Assembly (NCBI GenBank): GCA_050633665.1
Contig: JBOEGY010000001.1
Location: 1 to 64,000, forward strand
DNA from: JAUIAI01 sp050633665
GTDB taxonomy: Bacteria > Pseudomonadota > Gammaproteobacteria > Burkholderiales > Burkholderiaceae_E
DNA length: 64,000 nt
Reading direction: 5' to 3'
Part shown: positions 1 through 8,854 of the stretch, in pieces
Position numbering within the stretch: the stretch's first letter is position 1
Layout of the letters: the number at the start of each line of letters is the position of its first letter
Made by a program: the position numbers and the translations under genes
The notes under the pieces: model-generated
The model's input: only the letters and a program-made list of their open reading frames with translations
What the model was told of the DNA's origin: nothing
Databases searched by the model: none

Positions 1-337
1 TGGTACGCGAGCTGGGTTTAAAACGTCGTGAGACAGTTTGGTCCCTATCTGCTGTGGGCGTTGGAGATTTGACGGGGGCTGCTCCTAGTACGAGAGGACC
101 GGAGTGGACAGACCTCTGGTGTACCAGTTGTCACGCCAGTGGCATTGCTGGGTAGCTAAGTCTGGAAGAGATAACCGCTGAAAGCATCTAAGCGGGAAAC
201 TTGCCTGAAGATGAGATCTCCCTGGGAACTTGATTCCCCTGAAGGGTCGTTCGAGACCAGGACGTTGATAGGCTGGGTGTGGAAGCGTGGCAACACGTTA
301 AGCTAACCAGTACTAATTGCCCGTGAGGCTTGACCCT
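1..337 (+). rRNA. 23S ribosomal RNA, 3' end (partial)
   Basis: The window opens inside the 3' part of a 23S rRNA. The sarcin-ricin loop (AGTACGAGAGGACC, about 87-100) is present and intact. The final helix region ending in CCGTGAGGCTTGACC matches the usual gammaproteobacterial 23S terminus, which places the mature end near 337. The 5' end lies outside the window. The gene is followed by a roughly 215-base spacer and 5S rRNA on the same strand, so this is the distal end of an rrn operon. The exact 3' end is an estimate. Confidence 0.96.
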
Positions 338-551
338 ATAACTTTGCGAATAAGCTTGTTTATATGCCGCATCGTTGTTGTGTTAACAAAAAGCTTCACA
401 ACTCGAAAGACACTCATTGTGTGCTTGATAGCAATATCAAGAAGTAGTCTGCGAAGACTACGAATTACGAGTCCAAGAGACCGAATTCGACTACTACACT
501 TCCAAATTCGCCAGTACGGCAGGCCAAATAAAGCCGTGCGGCAACCAGTTA

Positions 552-667
552 TGCCTAATGACCATAGCGCAATGGAACCACCCCTTCCCATCTCGAACAG
601 GACCGTGAAACGTTGTAGCGCCGATGATAGTGAGCCTGCGCTCGTGAAAGTAGGACATTGTTAGGCA
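552..667 (+). rRNA. rrf: 5S ribosomal RNA
   Basis: This 116-base stretch begins TGCCTAATGACCATAGCG and ends GACATTGTTAGGCA, so its two ends pair to form the terminal helix of 5S rRNA. Internal conserved segments (CCACCCCTTCCCATCTCGAAC, and GAAACGTTGTAGCGCCGATG) match bacterial 5S. It follows the 23S gene and precedes a strong terminator. No tRNA is seen in the 23S-5S spacer. Confidence 0.95.
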
Positions 668-679
668 AATCACTCCAAA

Positions 680-711
680 CCCCCGTAGCGAAAGCTGCGG
701 GGGTTTTTTAT
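680..711 (+). terminator. Rho-independent terminator of the rRNA operon
   Basis: A 9-bp stem (CCCCGTAGC pairing with GCTGCGGGG, one G-T pair) with a small GAAA-type loop is followed by six T residues. It lies 13 bases after the 5S end and closes the rrn operon. Confidence 0.93.
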
Positions 712-734
712 TGCGCGCTTCAAAAGTCGTTTCG

Positions 735-1165
735 TCGATAGCAAGCGAAGTTCGGGTAGATCGAAACCTTAGAAGGCAAACGGTTGAAGGAACTGGAGCG
801 CGAGATTTCGGGGTTCGACAAGACTCGGGTCGTTGATTGTGGCGAGGTATTCAGCATACGAAGATTTCCTCTACAACAATCCAGTGCTGCCAGCCGTCAC
901 CGGACTCATATCGGGGTGCAAAGCGGTAATGCCAGCGGCCTTTGGCCCGGTTGATTTGACGCCTGGTTCGCTGCGCAACTCTTCTTCAGCGAATTTGTGA
1001 TCAGGTGCGCCGAACCGAACCGGGCCTAACCGAAGTCAAACTCATGCGGATGCCCGCCGTGCCAACCCATCGCGTAAAGAATCACACTGCGCCGCTTGGG
1101 TAGGCCAGTGTTGTTGGCACGAGGATCTGGCGCCAGACATGATACGTAGCCGCACGGTGCTTCGA
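735..1165 (-). pseudogene. Degenerate plasmid pRiA4b ORF-3-like gene
   Basis: No intact reading frame exists here, but the minus strand read in order through changing frames gives the signature pieces of the pRiA4b ORF-3 family. They are HVWRQILVPTTLA (about 1160-1090), AMGWHGGHPHEFDFG (about 1072-1028), FGAPDHKFAEEELRSEPG (about 1015-962), YESGDGWQHWIVVEEIF (about 910-857) and YAEYLATINDP (about 862-830). The order and spacing match the family: VWRR-ilVP, AMGW-HLHeF, yG.PD, DFGDGWeH, YaefLeal.DP. At least three frame changes and several stops show decay. It sits between the rrn terminator and the TetR gene. The family's function is unknown, and it is often plasmid or island borne. The call rests on recognised motifs, not on an alignment search. 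Confidence 0.6.
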
Positions 1166-1692
1166 GTTGCTTTAGGCCTAGGCATCGGTTATCGGTTCCA
1201 TCCCCCAATGGAGCAACTGCTGTCTCTGGTTGATGGAGTGTTTGGCAATTACGGGGCGGGTCAGCAGTTTTGTGTTCTCGGCTTGAGTTAAAGATCCACT
1301 GCGCTTGGTAGTGAAGCGTTCGCCATAAACGATTGCGAACTGATTCTATTGGCCTTGTTATTTCTCGGGGCCGGTTACGGCAATTTGGTTGCGGCCAAGT
1401 TTGATGATCCTGCGTAGTTCGAGCGGGTCTGAGCGGTAGGGTCGGCATAGGCTTCGCGAACGATTGCACGGTGCCGGCAATATCCGGTGCTGGATAGCTG
1501 GAGAGAATTGATTAGAGACTGCCGACTGCCACGCGACATGGCGGCTTGCTAATTGAGCTGTCCGGTTATTCGATCAGTATCGCTTGTTTTGTTCAGGTTC
1601 GCTAGAATAAAGGTTGAATCGTGGGCGCCGGTAAGCGGCCACAGTCCGTGCACTTTTCACCCTGAACATATCGGCGGGGGCCTTCAGTTTCA
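1166..1692. other. Intergenic region with no recognisable gene
   Basis: About 530 bases between the pRiA4b-like remnant and the TetR gene. The minus strand has an open frame running upstream from the remnant, but its translation is proline/arginine-rich and unlike any family I know. It is most likely degenerate DNA of the same decayed island. I see no tRNA, repeat or convincing operator. The last 100 bases must carry the promoter of the TetR gene. Confidence 0.5.
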
Positions 1693-2316
1693 ATGGCAAG
1701 TTGGGATCCGGAAATTAAGACACCAGCGCAGCAGCGAGAACTGAAGCGTCGTGCGATCTTGCGTGTTGCTGCCGGGCTGTTTAACGAAAAAGGCTTCCAC
1801 GGAACTTCGTTGGACGAAATTGCTGACGTATTGGGTGTTACCAAAACAGCCTTGTACTACTACGTTAAGAGCAAAGATGCCCTACTGTACGAGTGTTTGA
1901 CGGTCAGTTACGACTGCGGGCAGGACGCGCGCGAATACGCCGAGAAAAACGGCAAAGATGCGCTGCAGAAGATCGAGCTGCTGTATCGACGATTCATTGA
2001 GCTTTTAATGACCGAACGCGGCGCCTACACGACTATGGCTAACCTCAATGCATTGCCCGAGCCGCAGCGCAAAGTGTTGCTGGGGCGGCGCCGGCAATTG
2101 GACAGGTACAGTCGCGGCTTGTTGCAAAAGGCCGGTGAGGCAGGCCTGATTCGGGTTGTCGATCCGAAAATTGCGTCAAACTATTTTCTGGGCGCGGCGA
2201 ACTGGATTCTCCGTTGGTACCATGAAGGCGAGAAGTCGCCCGAAGAAATCGCGGACATCTTTATGGATTTGTTACTTAACGGCATTAGCAAGACCGCGCC
2301 CGATTCGCGCGCTTGA
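1693..2316 (+). CDS. TetR/AcrR family transcriptional regulator
   Basis: This 207-residue protein has the usual TetR architecture. A basic N-terminus leads into a helix-turn-helix at about residues 22-65, with the hallmark GTSLDEIADVLGVTKTALYYY run at 38-57 and the following K-S-K-D-A-LL. An all-helical ligand-binding domain follows to about residue 200. In this family the N-terminal HTH binds palindromic operators, and the C-terminal domain releases DNA on binding a small ligand, often an acyl-CoA in lipid or aromatic catabolic islands. The gene converges with the acyl-CoA synthetase gene on the other strand (30-base gap) and heads the catabolic island, so control of those genes is a reasonable inference. 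Candidate operators lie at 8695-8753 and 17085-17120. The ribosome-binding site is weak and the ligand unknown. Confidence 0.9.
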   Translation: MASWDPEIKTPAQQRELKRRAILRVAAGLFNEKGFHGTSLDEIADVLGVTKTALYYYVKSKDALLYECLTVSYDCGQDAREYAEKNGKDALQKIELLYRRFIELLMTERGAYTTMANLNALPEPQRKVLLGRRRQLDRYSRGLLQKAGEAGLIRVVDPKIASNYFLGAANWILRWYHEGEKSPEEIADIFMDLLLNGISKTAPDSRA

Positions 2317-2346
2317 TCTGGTGTGGTTGGTCAGCGCGCGGTTTCT

Positions 2347-4461
2347 CTAAGTGCGTTCGGTAATGACGGCATCGAGAATGAACGCGCCTTGTCCGGGGGC
2401 TCCAACCCACACGGGGTTCAGTTCAATTTCCTCGAACTGGTGACCACGGCTAACCACTAAATCGCTAAGTGTGACAATCGATCTGACCAGAGCAGGAATG
2501 TCGTGACCTGAGGAGCCTCGCAATCCCTTAAAGAGCGGGGCGCAGCGAAGCGAGTTTAGTTTTTCGGTCACCATTTCCGCGGAGACCGGAAGCATGCACC
2601 GGGCAACGTCGCGGAATAGTTCAACATGAATGCCGCCCAGACCCATCGTCAGGATGTATCCAAACACCGGGTCACGACTGATGTTAAGCAATACCTCAAG
2701 TCCATTACCGTCAATCATTTGTTCGACCAGGACGCCGCCGAAATTGGCGTCAGGACAAGCGGTCTGTATGTTCGATTCGATTGCGTCGAAAGCAGTCTCG
2801 ACGGCTGCAGGTGTTTGCAGGTTGAGTTTGACGCCGCCTATATCGGTTTTATGGGCAATTTCATTACTGACGACTTTCAGCACAACCGGATAGCCGATCC
2901 GCTGAGATAACGTGACCGCCTGTTCACGGGTGGTTGCCGTTCCGGCTTCAGGAGTCTGAAGGCCGGCTTGGGTCAGGAGAGACTTGCCGTCTGGCTCAGA
3001 CAATGTACGCAGCGTACCGTCTAAGGCTCCGAGACCATGAGTAATCAGGGCTGGCGTGGGGTCGTGACGACGATGGGTATACCAGCGCCCGTAATCGATC
3101 CAGCGTCGGATCGCTTTGCCGGCATTGCGGGAGCTGCGCATCGGTACCATGCCGGCCTTGGCAAACTCTTGATAGCCACCGCCTTGACGTTCGCTTTGCC
3201 ATATGGGAATGATCGGTGTCTTGGTGCGGGTCTGGATGCTGGCGTAACGCTGAGCTGATTTCCTGGTTACTTCGCCGTAATCTAGCGCGAACGGAACCAC
3301 GACAAGGCTGACGGACGGGTCTGCGCAAACGGCAAGCAGGCTGTCATCGATCATTTCGGGGTCTGCCAGAGTCATTGCCGTGGTGTCGACCGGATTATTG
3401 ATTGCGGCATAACTGGGTAGGCGCGCCTTTAGCGCGGCGAGAGTCTGCTCAGTAAACTCAGCCAGTTCCAGCCCCGAGGCGCCAAGAATATCGGCGCACA
3501 AGGCACAAGCGCCACCACTGGATCCGTACACCGCAATTTTTTCCGATCCGTTAGGTCGGGCTCTGGCAAGCAATGAGCCGAAATCGACTAACTCATCGAC
3601 ATCGTCGCACTCGGCGACACCAAGATGGGCTAACACGGCTGAGTTGACATCTGCGGAGCCGGTAATCGAAGCCGTATGGGAGGCGGCGGCCTTGCGGCCG
3701 TATTCGGATCTGCCGACCTTCAAGACACCAAGTCCGCGTCCGCTGCTAGTTGTCTTTAATGCAGCCTGCGCGAAGCGGGCACCGTCATTGACGCCTTCCA
3801 GTAACGAAAGAATGCCTGTGACTTTCGGATTGTCAGCAAAGAAATGAATGAAATCGGCGACTTGGAGATCGGCTTCGTTCCCCGATGAGGCCCACGCCGT
3901 GTATCCCGCGCCGCGCTCAGAACCCTGGATTAGGTTCCGCCCAAGCGCACCGCCTTGCGTCGCGACTGCGATCGGCCCGTATTGCAGATCGTCACGAAAA
4001 GCCGGTGAAAATGTCAGACCAAGCTGATGCTCGATGTTGACAATGCCCGGGCAATTGGGGCCGTATATTCGCATACCGGATTCGACAGCAATGCGGCGCA
4101 TTTCAGCCTCGACAAGTTTGCCGGCAGCACTTTCCTCGCCGAACCCGGAGCTGAGCACAATGGCAAATCGGATTTTTCGATCAGCGCACTGGTTCAAGGC
4201 AGTAATGACTTCCTCGCCCGGAATGACGATGACGGCGGCCGCCGGGCTCACGCCAGCCGGCAGGTCAGCGACGCTGTTGAAACACTGATGCCCGTCAATC
4301 TGGTCGCGCCGGGGATTTACAAGATAAAGATCGCCTTCGAACTTACTGTGCTGAACAATGTTGTCCAGGGTACGTTTACCGATGCTTGCGGGGCGGTCTG
4401 AAGCGCCAACCAGAACGATGGAACCCGGATTGAACAGCTCGGTTAAATCATTGAACTTCAC
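2347..4461 (-). CDS. Acyl-CoA synthetase, ADP/NDP-forming type (acetate-CoA ligase family)
   Basis: This 704-residue fused enzyme has an N-terminal CoA-binding Rossmann domain (about 12-105, VLVGASDRP at 17-25), a succinyl-CoA-ligase-like middle (GPNCPG at 134-139, and a SHTASITGSA loop with His262 where these enzymes carry the phosphorylated histidine), and a C-terminal ATP-grasp domain (about 480-690, GYPVVLKVVS and GGVLVEQM). Such proteins make acyl-CoA from an organic acid, CoA and ATP, giving ADP and phosphate. The frame is open further upstream, into the acyl-CoA dehydrogenase gene, but the GTG at 4461 has a purine-rich AAGAGA upstream and starts directly on the conserved LTELFNPGSIVLVG region, so I place the start there. 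It lies 34 bases after the dehydrogenase gene and is probably cotranscribed with it. The substrate is unknown. Confidence 0.88.
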   Translation of the reverse strand: MKFNDLTELFNPGSIVLVGASDRPASIGKRTLDNIVQHSKFEGDLYLVNPRRDQIDGHQCFNSVADLPAGVSPAAAVIVIPGEEVITALNQCADRKIRFAIVLSSGFGEESAAGKLVEAEMRRIAVESGMRIYGPNCPGIVNIEHQLGLTFSPAFRDDLQYGPIAVATQGGALGRNLIQGSERGAGYTAWASSGNEADLQVADFIHFFADNPKVTGILSLLEGVNDGARFAQAALKTTSSGRGLGVLKVGRSEYGRKAAASHTASITGSADVNSAVLAHLGVAECDDVDELVDFGSLLARARPNGSEKIAVYGSSGGACALCADILGASGLELAEFTEQTLAALKARLPSYAAINNPVDTTAMTLADPEMIDDSLLAVCADPSVSLVVVPFALDYGEVTRKSAQRYASIQTRTKTPIIPIWQSERQGGGYQEFAKAGMVPMRSSRNAGKAIRRWIDYGRWYTHRRHDPTPALITHGLGALDGTLRTLSEPDGKSLLTQAGLQTPEAGTATTREQAVTLSQRIGYPVVLKVVSNEIAHKTDIGGVKLNLQTPAAVETAFDAIESNIQTACPDANFGGVLVEQMIDGNGLEVLLNISRDPVFGYILTMGLGGIHVELFRDVARCMLPVSAEMVTEKLNSLRCAPLFKGLRGSSGHDIPALVRSIVTLSDLVVSRGHQFEEIELNPVWVGAPGQGAFILDAVITERT

Positions 4462-4495
4462 GAGTAGTCTCTTGCTAAAGTAGTTGCCGTTACCG

Positions 4496-5638
4496 TCAGG
4501 AAATTGCTGACATGCCGAGAATTTCGCGGCCAATAATGAGTGTCTGGATTTCGCTTGTGCCTTCAGGGATGGTCCCGCCGCGAGTGTCGCGGAAAATTCG
4601 TTCAATCGGGTAGTCAGTTGCATAGCCCAGACCGCCGTGCAATTGCAGGGCGGTGTTAGCGACCTCGAAGGCCGCTTCGGTGGCGTAGAGTTTCGCAATT
4701 GAGCAGTCAGACCTTGCCTGATGCCCTTCGTCGAGTGCCTGAGCCGCGTTGTACGCGAGCGCACGAGCCGCGCTGACGCGCATGGTCATCTCAACGATGT
4801 TGCGTTGAATCAACTGGAATTCGCCGATAGGCCGTCCAAACTGTTTGCGCGTCTTGGCGTACTCAATTGACAGATCGAGAGCCGATTGGGCTGCTCCGAC
4901 CGCACCCATGGCAATGTTGACGCGCGCAGCGTCCAGCCCGTTGAGAACCTTCGAGAACGCTTTTCCTTCTTCACCAATTAGGGCTTCTTTGGGTAGTTTG
5001 ACGTCTTGAAAGGACAGTTCGGCTGTACCCGTGCAGCGCAATACCATCATGTTGACTTTGCGCATTTCGTATAACTCGCGGTCAACGATAAATGTTGAAA
5101 TGCCGCCATTGCAATTCGGGCTGTATGTGCGCGCAGCAACCACGCAAAAGTCTGCATATTCACCATTGGTGATCCAGAGCTTGGTTCCGTTGAGCAGCCA
5201 GTGATCTCCTTTGTCTTCGCAGCGGGTTTCAAGTCCGCCAAGATTTGATCCGATGTTCGGCTCACTCAGGCCTGTACAACATTTGATTTCGTTTTTCAGC
5301 AGTGGCTTCAGGTAGCGTTCTTTCTGCTCGGGTGTGCCCTGGTCTGCCAGGCGGTAGATGGTGCCATTGGTAATGTTGGCCAGGGTTCTGAGCGACCCCC
5401 AGCAATACCCCATTTCTTCGAAAAGCATGCCCCAGGTGGTGTAGTCCAGACCAAAGCCACCTTGTTGTTCGCTCAGACGCCCGCCGAAACATCCAAATTG
5501 CAGCAAACCATCAAATACTTCGAATGGAAATTTCTGGTCCGCCTCGGCTTGTGGAATTATCGGTGTGACCTTGTCCTTGAGCCATCGTCTCAGGCTATCG
5601 CGCAACAAGGTTTGTTCTTCATTAAAGCGAATAGACAT
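4496..5638 (-). CDS. Acyl-CoA dehydrogenase
   Basis: This 380-residue flavoprotein is full length for the acyl-CoA dehydrogenase family. It has the N-terminal helical domain, the central beta domain with CCTGLSEPNIGSN and WITNGEYAD, and the C-terminal helical domain with ARVNIAMGAVGAAQSALD, KTRKQFGRPIGEFQLIQ and LQLHGGLGY. The segment PEGTSEIQ places the catalytic glutamate at about Glu359. The enzyme makes an alpha,beta double bond in an acyl-CoA and passes electrons to ETF. A GGAG Shine-Dalgarno precedes the ATG. The flanking acyl-CoA synthetase and TRAP transporter genes on the same strand suggest uptake, activation and first oxidation of one imported acid. The chain-length class cannot be told from sequence; resemblance to glutaryl-CoA and short-chain types is only general. 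Confidence 0.93.
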   Translation of the reverse strand: MSIRFNEEQTLLRDSLRRWLKDKVTPIIPQAEADQKFPFEVFDGLLQFGCFGGRLSEQQGGFGLDYTTWGMLFEEMGYCWGSLRTLANITNGTIYRLADQGTPEQKERYLKPLLKNEIKCCTGLSEPNIGSNLGGLETRCEDKGDHWLLNGTKLWITNGEYADFCVVAARTYSPNCNGGISTFIVDRELYEMRKVNMMVLRCTGTAELSFQDVKLPKEALIGEEGKAFSKVLNGLDAARVNIAMGAVGAAQSALDLSIEYAKTRKQFGRPIGEFQLIQRNIVEMTMRVSAARALAYNAAQALDEGHQARSDCSIAKLYATEAAFEVANTALQLHGGLGYATDYPIERIFRDTRGGTIPEGTSEIQTLIIGREILGMSAIS

Positions 5639-5663
5639 AGGGGCATATCTCCGGAGGTCTTGC

Positions 5664-6974
5664 CTACTGGGCCATCAGGCTGGGTAGATACAAACTAAGT
5701 TGCGGATAACTCGCCAGCAGAATGAATACACCGAGTTCGAGCGCTATAAACCAGGTCAGCCCGCGGAAAATTTGTGACAGTTCGATCTGGTCGCCCAGAG
5801 ACGACTTGACAATAAAGGCGTTGAGTCCGATGGGAGGGGTTATCAAGCCTATTTCAACAAGCTTGACCACCATGACGCCGACCCAGATCATGTTCATGCC
5901 GACGGCTTCAAACATGGGTTGCAAAATCGGGAGCGTAATCAGAATAATGCCCAGAGGATCGAGGAACATGCCAAGCACGATATAGATGATCGCCATAAAG
6001 ATGATCACGGACAATTCGCTTATATTGGAATCGGCCATTACCGATGCGACCGCATTGGGCAGGCCGCTCATGGTCATGAAACGCGTAAGCAGGACTGCAC
6101 CAATGGCGATGAAGAGAATCGTCGCGACGCTTTTAACGGTTTCTATGAGCGAAGCGAAAAATTGCTTCCAGCTAAGTTGGCGCATGCTTACTGCTATGAG
6201 CAACGCACCGAACGCGCCGAACGCTCCGGCTTCAGTTGCGGATGTCAACCCGCTATATAGTCCAAAAATGACGATAAATATCAGAAGGGGTAATGGCCAA
6301 ATCTTGAGTAAGGCATCTACTTTCTCGGTCATGGCCGGCTTTTCGGCGAGCGGAGGGGCCAGTGAGGGATCGAGTTTGCAGCGCGTCACGATCATGATCA
6401 TGTATAGCAATGCGGTTAACAGGCCCGGCACAATGCCCGCGATGAACAATTGACCTATCGGTGTTTCGGTGTACCAGCCGAACAGAATGAACAGGATACT
6501 GGGCGGAATCATGGAGCCGATGGTTCCCGCGGCCGCAACCGTTGCAGTGGCCAGCGACTGACGGTAGCCCGCTTTTAGCATTTCTGGTACAGCGATTTTG
6601 CTCATCGCCGCGGCCATCGCAATGCTTGATCCGGATGCCGCAGCGAAGCCGGCGCTAGCCGCACTGGTTGCGACCGCAAGCCCGCCCGGGAGGCTGCCCA
6701 GCCAGAGCCTGGCTGCTTGAAACAGCCGGGTGGTGATCCCCGAGTGATGGGCGATCGCGCCCATCAGAATGAACATGGGAATCGCAGACAAAGTCCAACT
6801 GGCAGAGAATTCGTGCGGAACGATGCCGAGCTGGCTCCAGGCCGTATCAAAGCTTCGTAAGTACCAGATGCCGCAAAAAGAGACAAAAATGAGAGAAAAT
6901 CCGATTGGCACACGAATGGCCAATAAGACTAAAAGCGCGACAATGCCGACCAGTCCGGCTGCGATAGGTGTCAT
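5664..6974 (-). CDS. dctM: TRAP transporter large permease (DctM-like)
   Basis: This 436-residue polytopic membrane protein has about a dozen hydrophobic segments and the DctM hallmarks: VPIGFSLI near the N-terminus, AIPMFILMGAIAHHSGIT, GGLAVATSAASAGFAAASGSS, IGSMIPPSILFILFGW and ITPPIGLNAF near the C-terminus. It is the ion-coupled channel subunit of a tripartite ATP-independent periplasmic transporter for organic acids. An AGGAG site precedes the ATG. It follows the small permease gene by 3 bases and lies downstream of the binding-protein gene, forming one dctP-dctQ-dctM operon that probably continues into the acyl-CoA dehydrogenase (25-base gap) and synthetase genes. Confidence 0.95.
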   Translation of the reverse strand: MTPIAAGLVGIVALLVLLAIRVPIGFSLIFVSFCGIWYLRSFDTAWSQLGIVPHEFSASWTLSAIPMFILMGAIAHHSGITTRLFQAARLWLGSLPGGLAVATSAASAGFAAASGSSIAMAAAMSKIAVPEMLKAGYRQSLATATVAAAGTIGSMIPPSILFILFGWYTETPIGQLFIAGIVPGLLTALLYMIMIVTRCKLDPSLAPPLAEKPAMTEKVDALLKIWPLPLLIFIVIFGLYSGLTSATEAGAFGAFGALLIAVSMRQLSWKQFFASLIETVKSVATILFIAIGAVLLTRFMTMSGLPNAVASVMADSNISELSVIIFMAIIYIVLGMFLDPLGIILITLPILQPMFEAVGMNMIWVGVMVVKLVEIGLITPPIGLNAFIVKSSLGDQIELSQIFRGLTWFIALELGVFILLASYPQLSLYLPSLMAQ

Positions 6975-6977
6975 GGA

Positions 6978-7526
6978 CTACTCCTGTCCACTCGGCTCGT
7001 CAGCCGGAGATTTGTTGTCAATGAAATGAGGCTTGCCGAGCAAGGTGATGTCTTCGATGATCTGAGCGATCAGAATGATCGAGCTGAAGACGAATGCGAG
7101 CGTAATCACCCACCGGACGGGCCATACCGGCAAAAAGGAGTCGACGAGATATAGCGCCTCATCAATTTGGGTTTTGTCGATGGCGGTTTCGAATGTCTTC
7201 CAGGCGATCAGGGCTGACATGGCGAATGCGATCAGACTGCCGATCAATGTGGCAATCCTGCCAACACGGCTGTGAGCGTCCCGAATGAACAGCTCGATCA
7301 AAAGGTGCTCCCGGTCAAGCTGGATCAGCGCGACCGGGAGGAATGCCAGGCAGACCATGTAGATGTGTTCGACAACCTCAAGAGTGGCGTGCACCGGTTT
7401 GTTGAAAACATAGCGGCCAATCACGTCAGCGGTGACATGAGCCATCATGAGTAGGGCGCAGATCGCGCCCAGTGCGGTGAGAAAAACCGCAATCGGTCGC
7501 ATTGCCTTGAGAATCAGCGTATGCAT
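6978..7526 (-). CDS. dctQ: TRAP transporter small permease (DctQ-like)
   Basis: This 182-residue protein has four predicted membrane helices and the conserved DctQ features: an early GRYVFNKPVHATLEVVE segment with the acidic residue in the membrane, then PVALIQLDREHLLIELF. It joins the large permease in the inner membrane and is essential for transport in this family. Its gene lies between the binding-protein gene (22 bases upstream) and the large-permease gene (3 bases downstream). The last 30 residues are a short hydrophilic tail. Confidence 0.92.
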   Translation of the reverse strand: MHTLILKAMRPIAVFLTALGAICALLMMAHVTADVIGRYVFNKPVHATLEVVEHIYMVCLAFLPVALIQLDREHLLIELFIRDAHSRVGRIATLIGSLIAFAMSALIAWKTFETAIDKTQIDEALYLVDSFLPVWPVRWVITLAFVFSSIILIAQIIEDITLLGKPHFIDNKSPADEPSGQE

Positions 7527-7548
7527 GGTCTATGTTCCTGGGGGCGGT

Positions 7549-8667
7549 TTAGAACTTCACTTTGGAATAAATTTCGCGTACCAGTGCCTCACGATACTTG
7601 TCGCGATCGGAGCCGATCTCGGCAACGATCTTTTGCCATTTTTGATGCACGGGCGGGAACTTGGCCATGATTTCTGCCGCGTTCGTCAGCCGGCGTTTCT
7701 TGGCCTCTTCTTTCGCGACATCGACCAGTTTGCCGAGGTAGCGATCCCGGGCTTCGGTCAGGTCTGCTTCAGGTTCGTGATAGGCAACTCCTCTTTCCTC
7801 GGACTCCTTCCGGGCGACCTTCGCTTCGTCGATGTATGCCCAGGTGCCCGCTGTGACCAGGTCAGCCAGCTGTGACTGGATGAGCTCACGATGTTTGGCC
7901 GGCAATGACTTCCACTTGGATTCGCTGATAACGAACGGAGCGCCGCTCATATACACGCCAAAGGACTGACGTGTCATATGCTTGGCGACTTCATTGAAGC
8001 TGTAAGACTTCATGTGTGCATCCGCAGCGTAGGTGCAATCAGCTTGCCCGCGTTGCAGGGCTTCGAAGGTTTCAGTGATCGGAATATTGACCGGGATACC
8101 GCCGTACTCTTTGGTGACAACACCAAATGAGCCTGGTGAACGGATCTTCTTGCCTTTCAGGTCAGCTGCCGAAGTTAGTTTTTCGCGGCAGGCCAGGTAA
8201 AAAGGCGTGGTTGATACGTGTGCCATTGCGATCACGCCGTTCTTTCGCCAATCATTACGGCACTGCTCGCAATTAAGTAGCAGGTATTCGTTGGCTGCGG
8301 CGGACATTACCAGGGCATCTGCGCCAAAACCGCCGTTACGGCTGGCCATGACTTCATAAGGGACTTCTGAGCTCGTGTAGGCGTCGATCATGTAGCTGAC
8401 GTCTGCCAGGCCGCCTTTTACAGAAGCCAAAGCCTTTGTGACTTTGGCGACGGTGCCACCCGGATACCAATTGAACTTGATTTCACCACCGCTCGCCTCA
8501 GTGACTCTTTCAAGCCAGGAGCCGATCTGTTTGTTCAGGGCATGAATTGACGGTAGCGGACTGGCGAAATTGATTTCGCTTTGTTCAGCCGATGCCGATG
8601 AGCTAAAGCTCAGTGAGGCACTGGCCACCAGTGCGATAACGCCGCGCAACGCGTAGTTGGATTGCAT
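7549..8667 (-). CDS. dctP: TRAP transporter solute-binding protein (DctP-like)
   Basis: This 372-residue protein starts with a typical Sec signal peptide (basic YALR, hydrophobic core, cleavage near SASA-EQ at about residue 27) and an excellent AAGGAGA ribosome site. The mature part has the DctP fold: INFASPLPSIHALNK, the central ADLKGKKIRSPG with the arginine that usually binds the substrate carboxylate, and the FEALQRGQADC segment. It captures an organic acid in the periplasm for the membrane subunits encoded next. The gene is divergent from the DUF35/thiolase operon, and the shared 187-base region contains two palindromes, so both operons may answer to one regulator. The substrate is unknown but presumably the acid degraded by the island. 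Confidence 0.93.
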   Translation of the reverse strand: MQSNYALRGVIALVASASLSFSSSASAEQSEINFASPLPSIHALNKQIGSWLERVTEASGGEIKFNWYPGGTVAKVTKALASVKGGLADVSYMIDAYTSSEVPYEVMASRNGGFGADALVMSAAANEYLLLNCEQCRNDWRKNGVIAMAHVSTTPFYLACREKLTSAADLKGKKIRSPGSFGVVTKEYGGIPVNIPITETFEALQRGQADCTYAADAHMKSYSFNEVAKHMTRQSFGVYMSGAPFVISESKWKSLPAKHRELIQSQLADLVTAGTWAYIDEAKVARKESEERGVAYHEPEADLTEARDRYLGKLVDVAKEEAKKRRLTNAAEIMAKFPPVHQKWQKIVAEIGSDRDKYREALVREIYSKVKF

Positions 8668-8694
8668 GTTGTCTCCTTGTTGTGAACACCGACT

Positions 8695-8753
8695 CGGTTA
8701 CTGGTAACCGGTGGCGGGATTCTACTCTACAGTAAAATGATCAACTGATCAGT
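8695..8753. promoter_or_regulatory. Divergent intergenic region with two palindromic candidate operators
   Basis: Between the dctP gene (minus) and the DUF35 gene (plus) lie a perfect 7-bp inverted repeat CGGTTAC-TG-GTAACCG (8695-8710) and a perfect palindrome ACTGATCAGT (8744-8753). The latter overlaps a TGATCA-AC-TGATCA repeat (8738-8751). Such sites fit TetR/FadR/GntR-type dimers. The assignment to a regulator is inference. Confidence 0.5.
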
Positions 8754-8854
8754 CAAACGATGATAATATACCAATCGAACACGCGATTCGCCATCGGTTT
8801 TTTTGGTCGGTCAGAAGCGTATTTTTTTATGTCAACCAATCAAAGGATTCCTTT

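Noticed and set aside
317..664. Open frames across the 23S-5S spacer and 5S rRNA
   Set aside because: They overlap structural rRNA genes, and their translations have no protein-like character.
1026..1469. Open frame of 147 codons on the minus strand
   Set aside because: Only the last 20 codons have recognisable family motifs, and neighbouring motifs lie in other frames, so this is part of a decayed gene and not an intact protein.
4462..4764. Upstream extension of the acyl-CoA synthetase by 101 codons
   Set aside because: It overlaps the end of the acyl-CoA dehydrogenase gene in another frame, and its Arg/Thr-rich translation is not conserved in the family.
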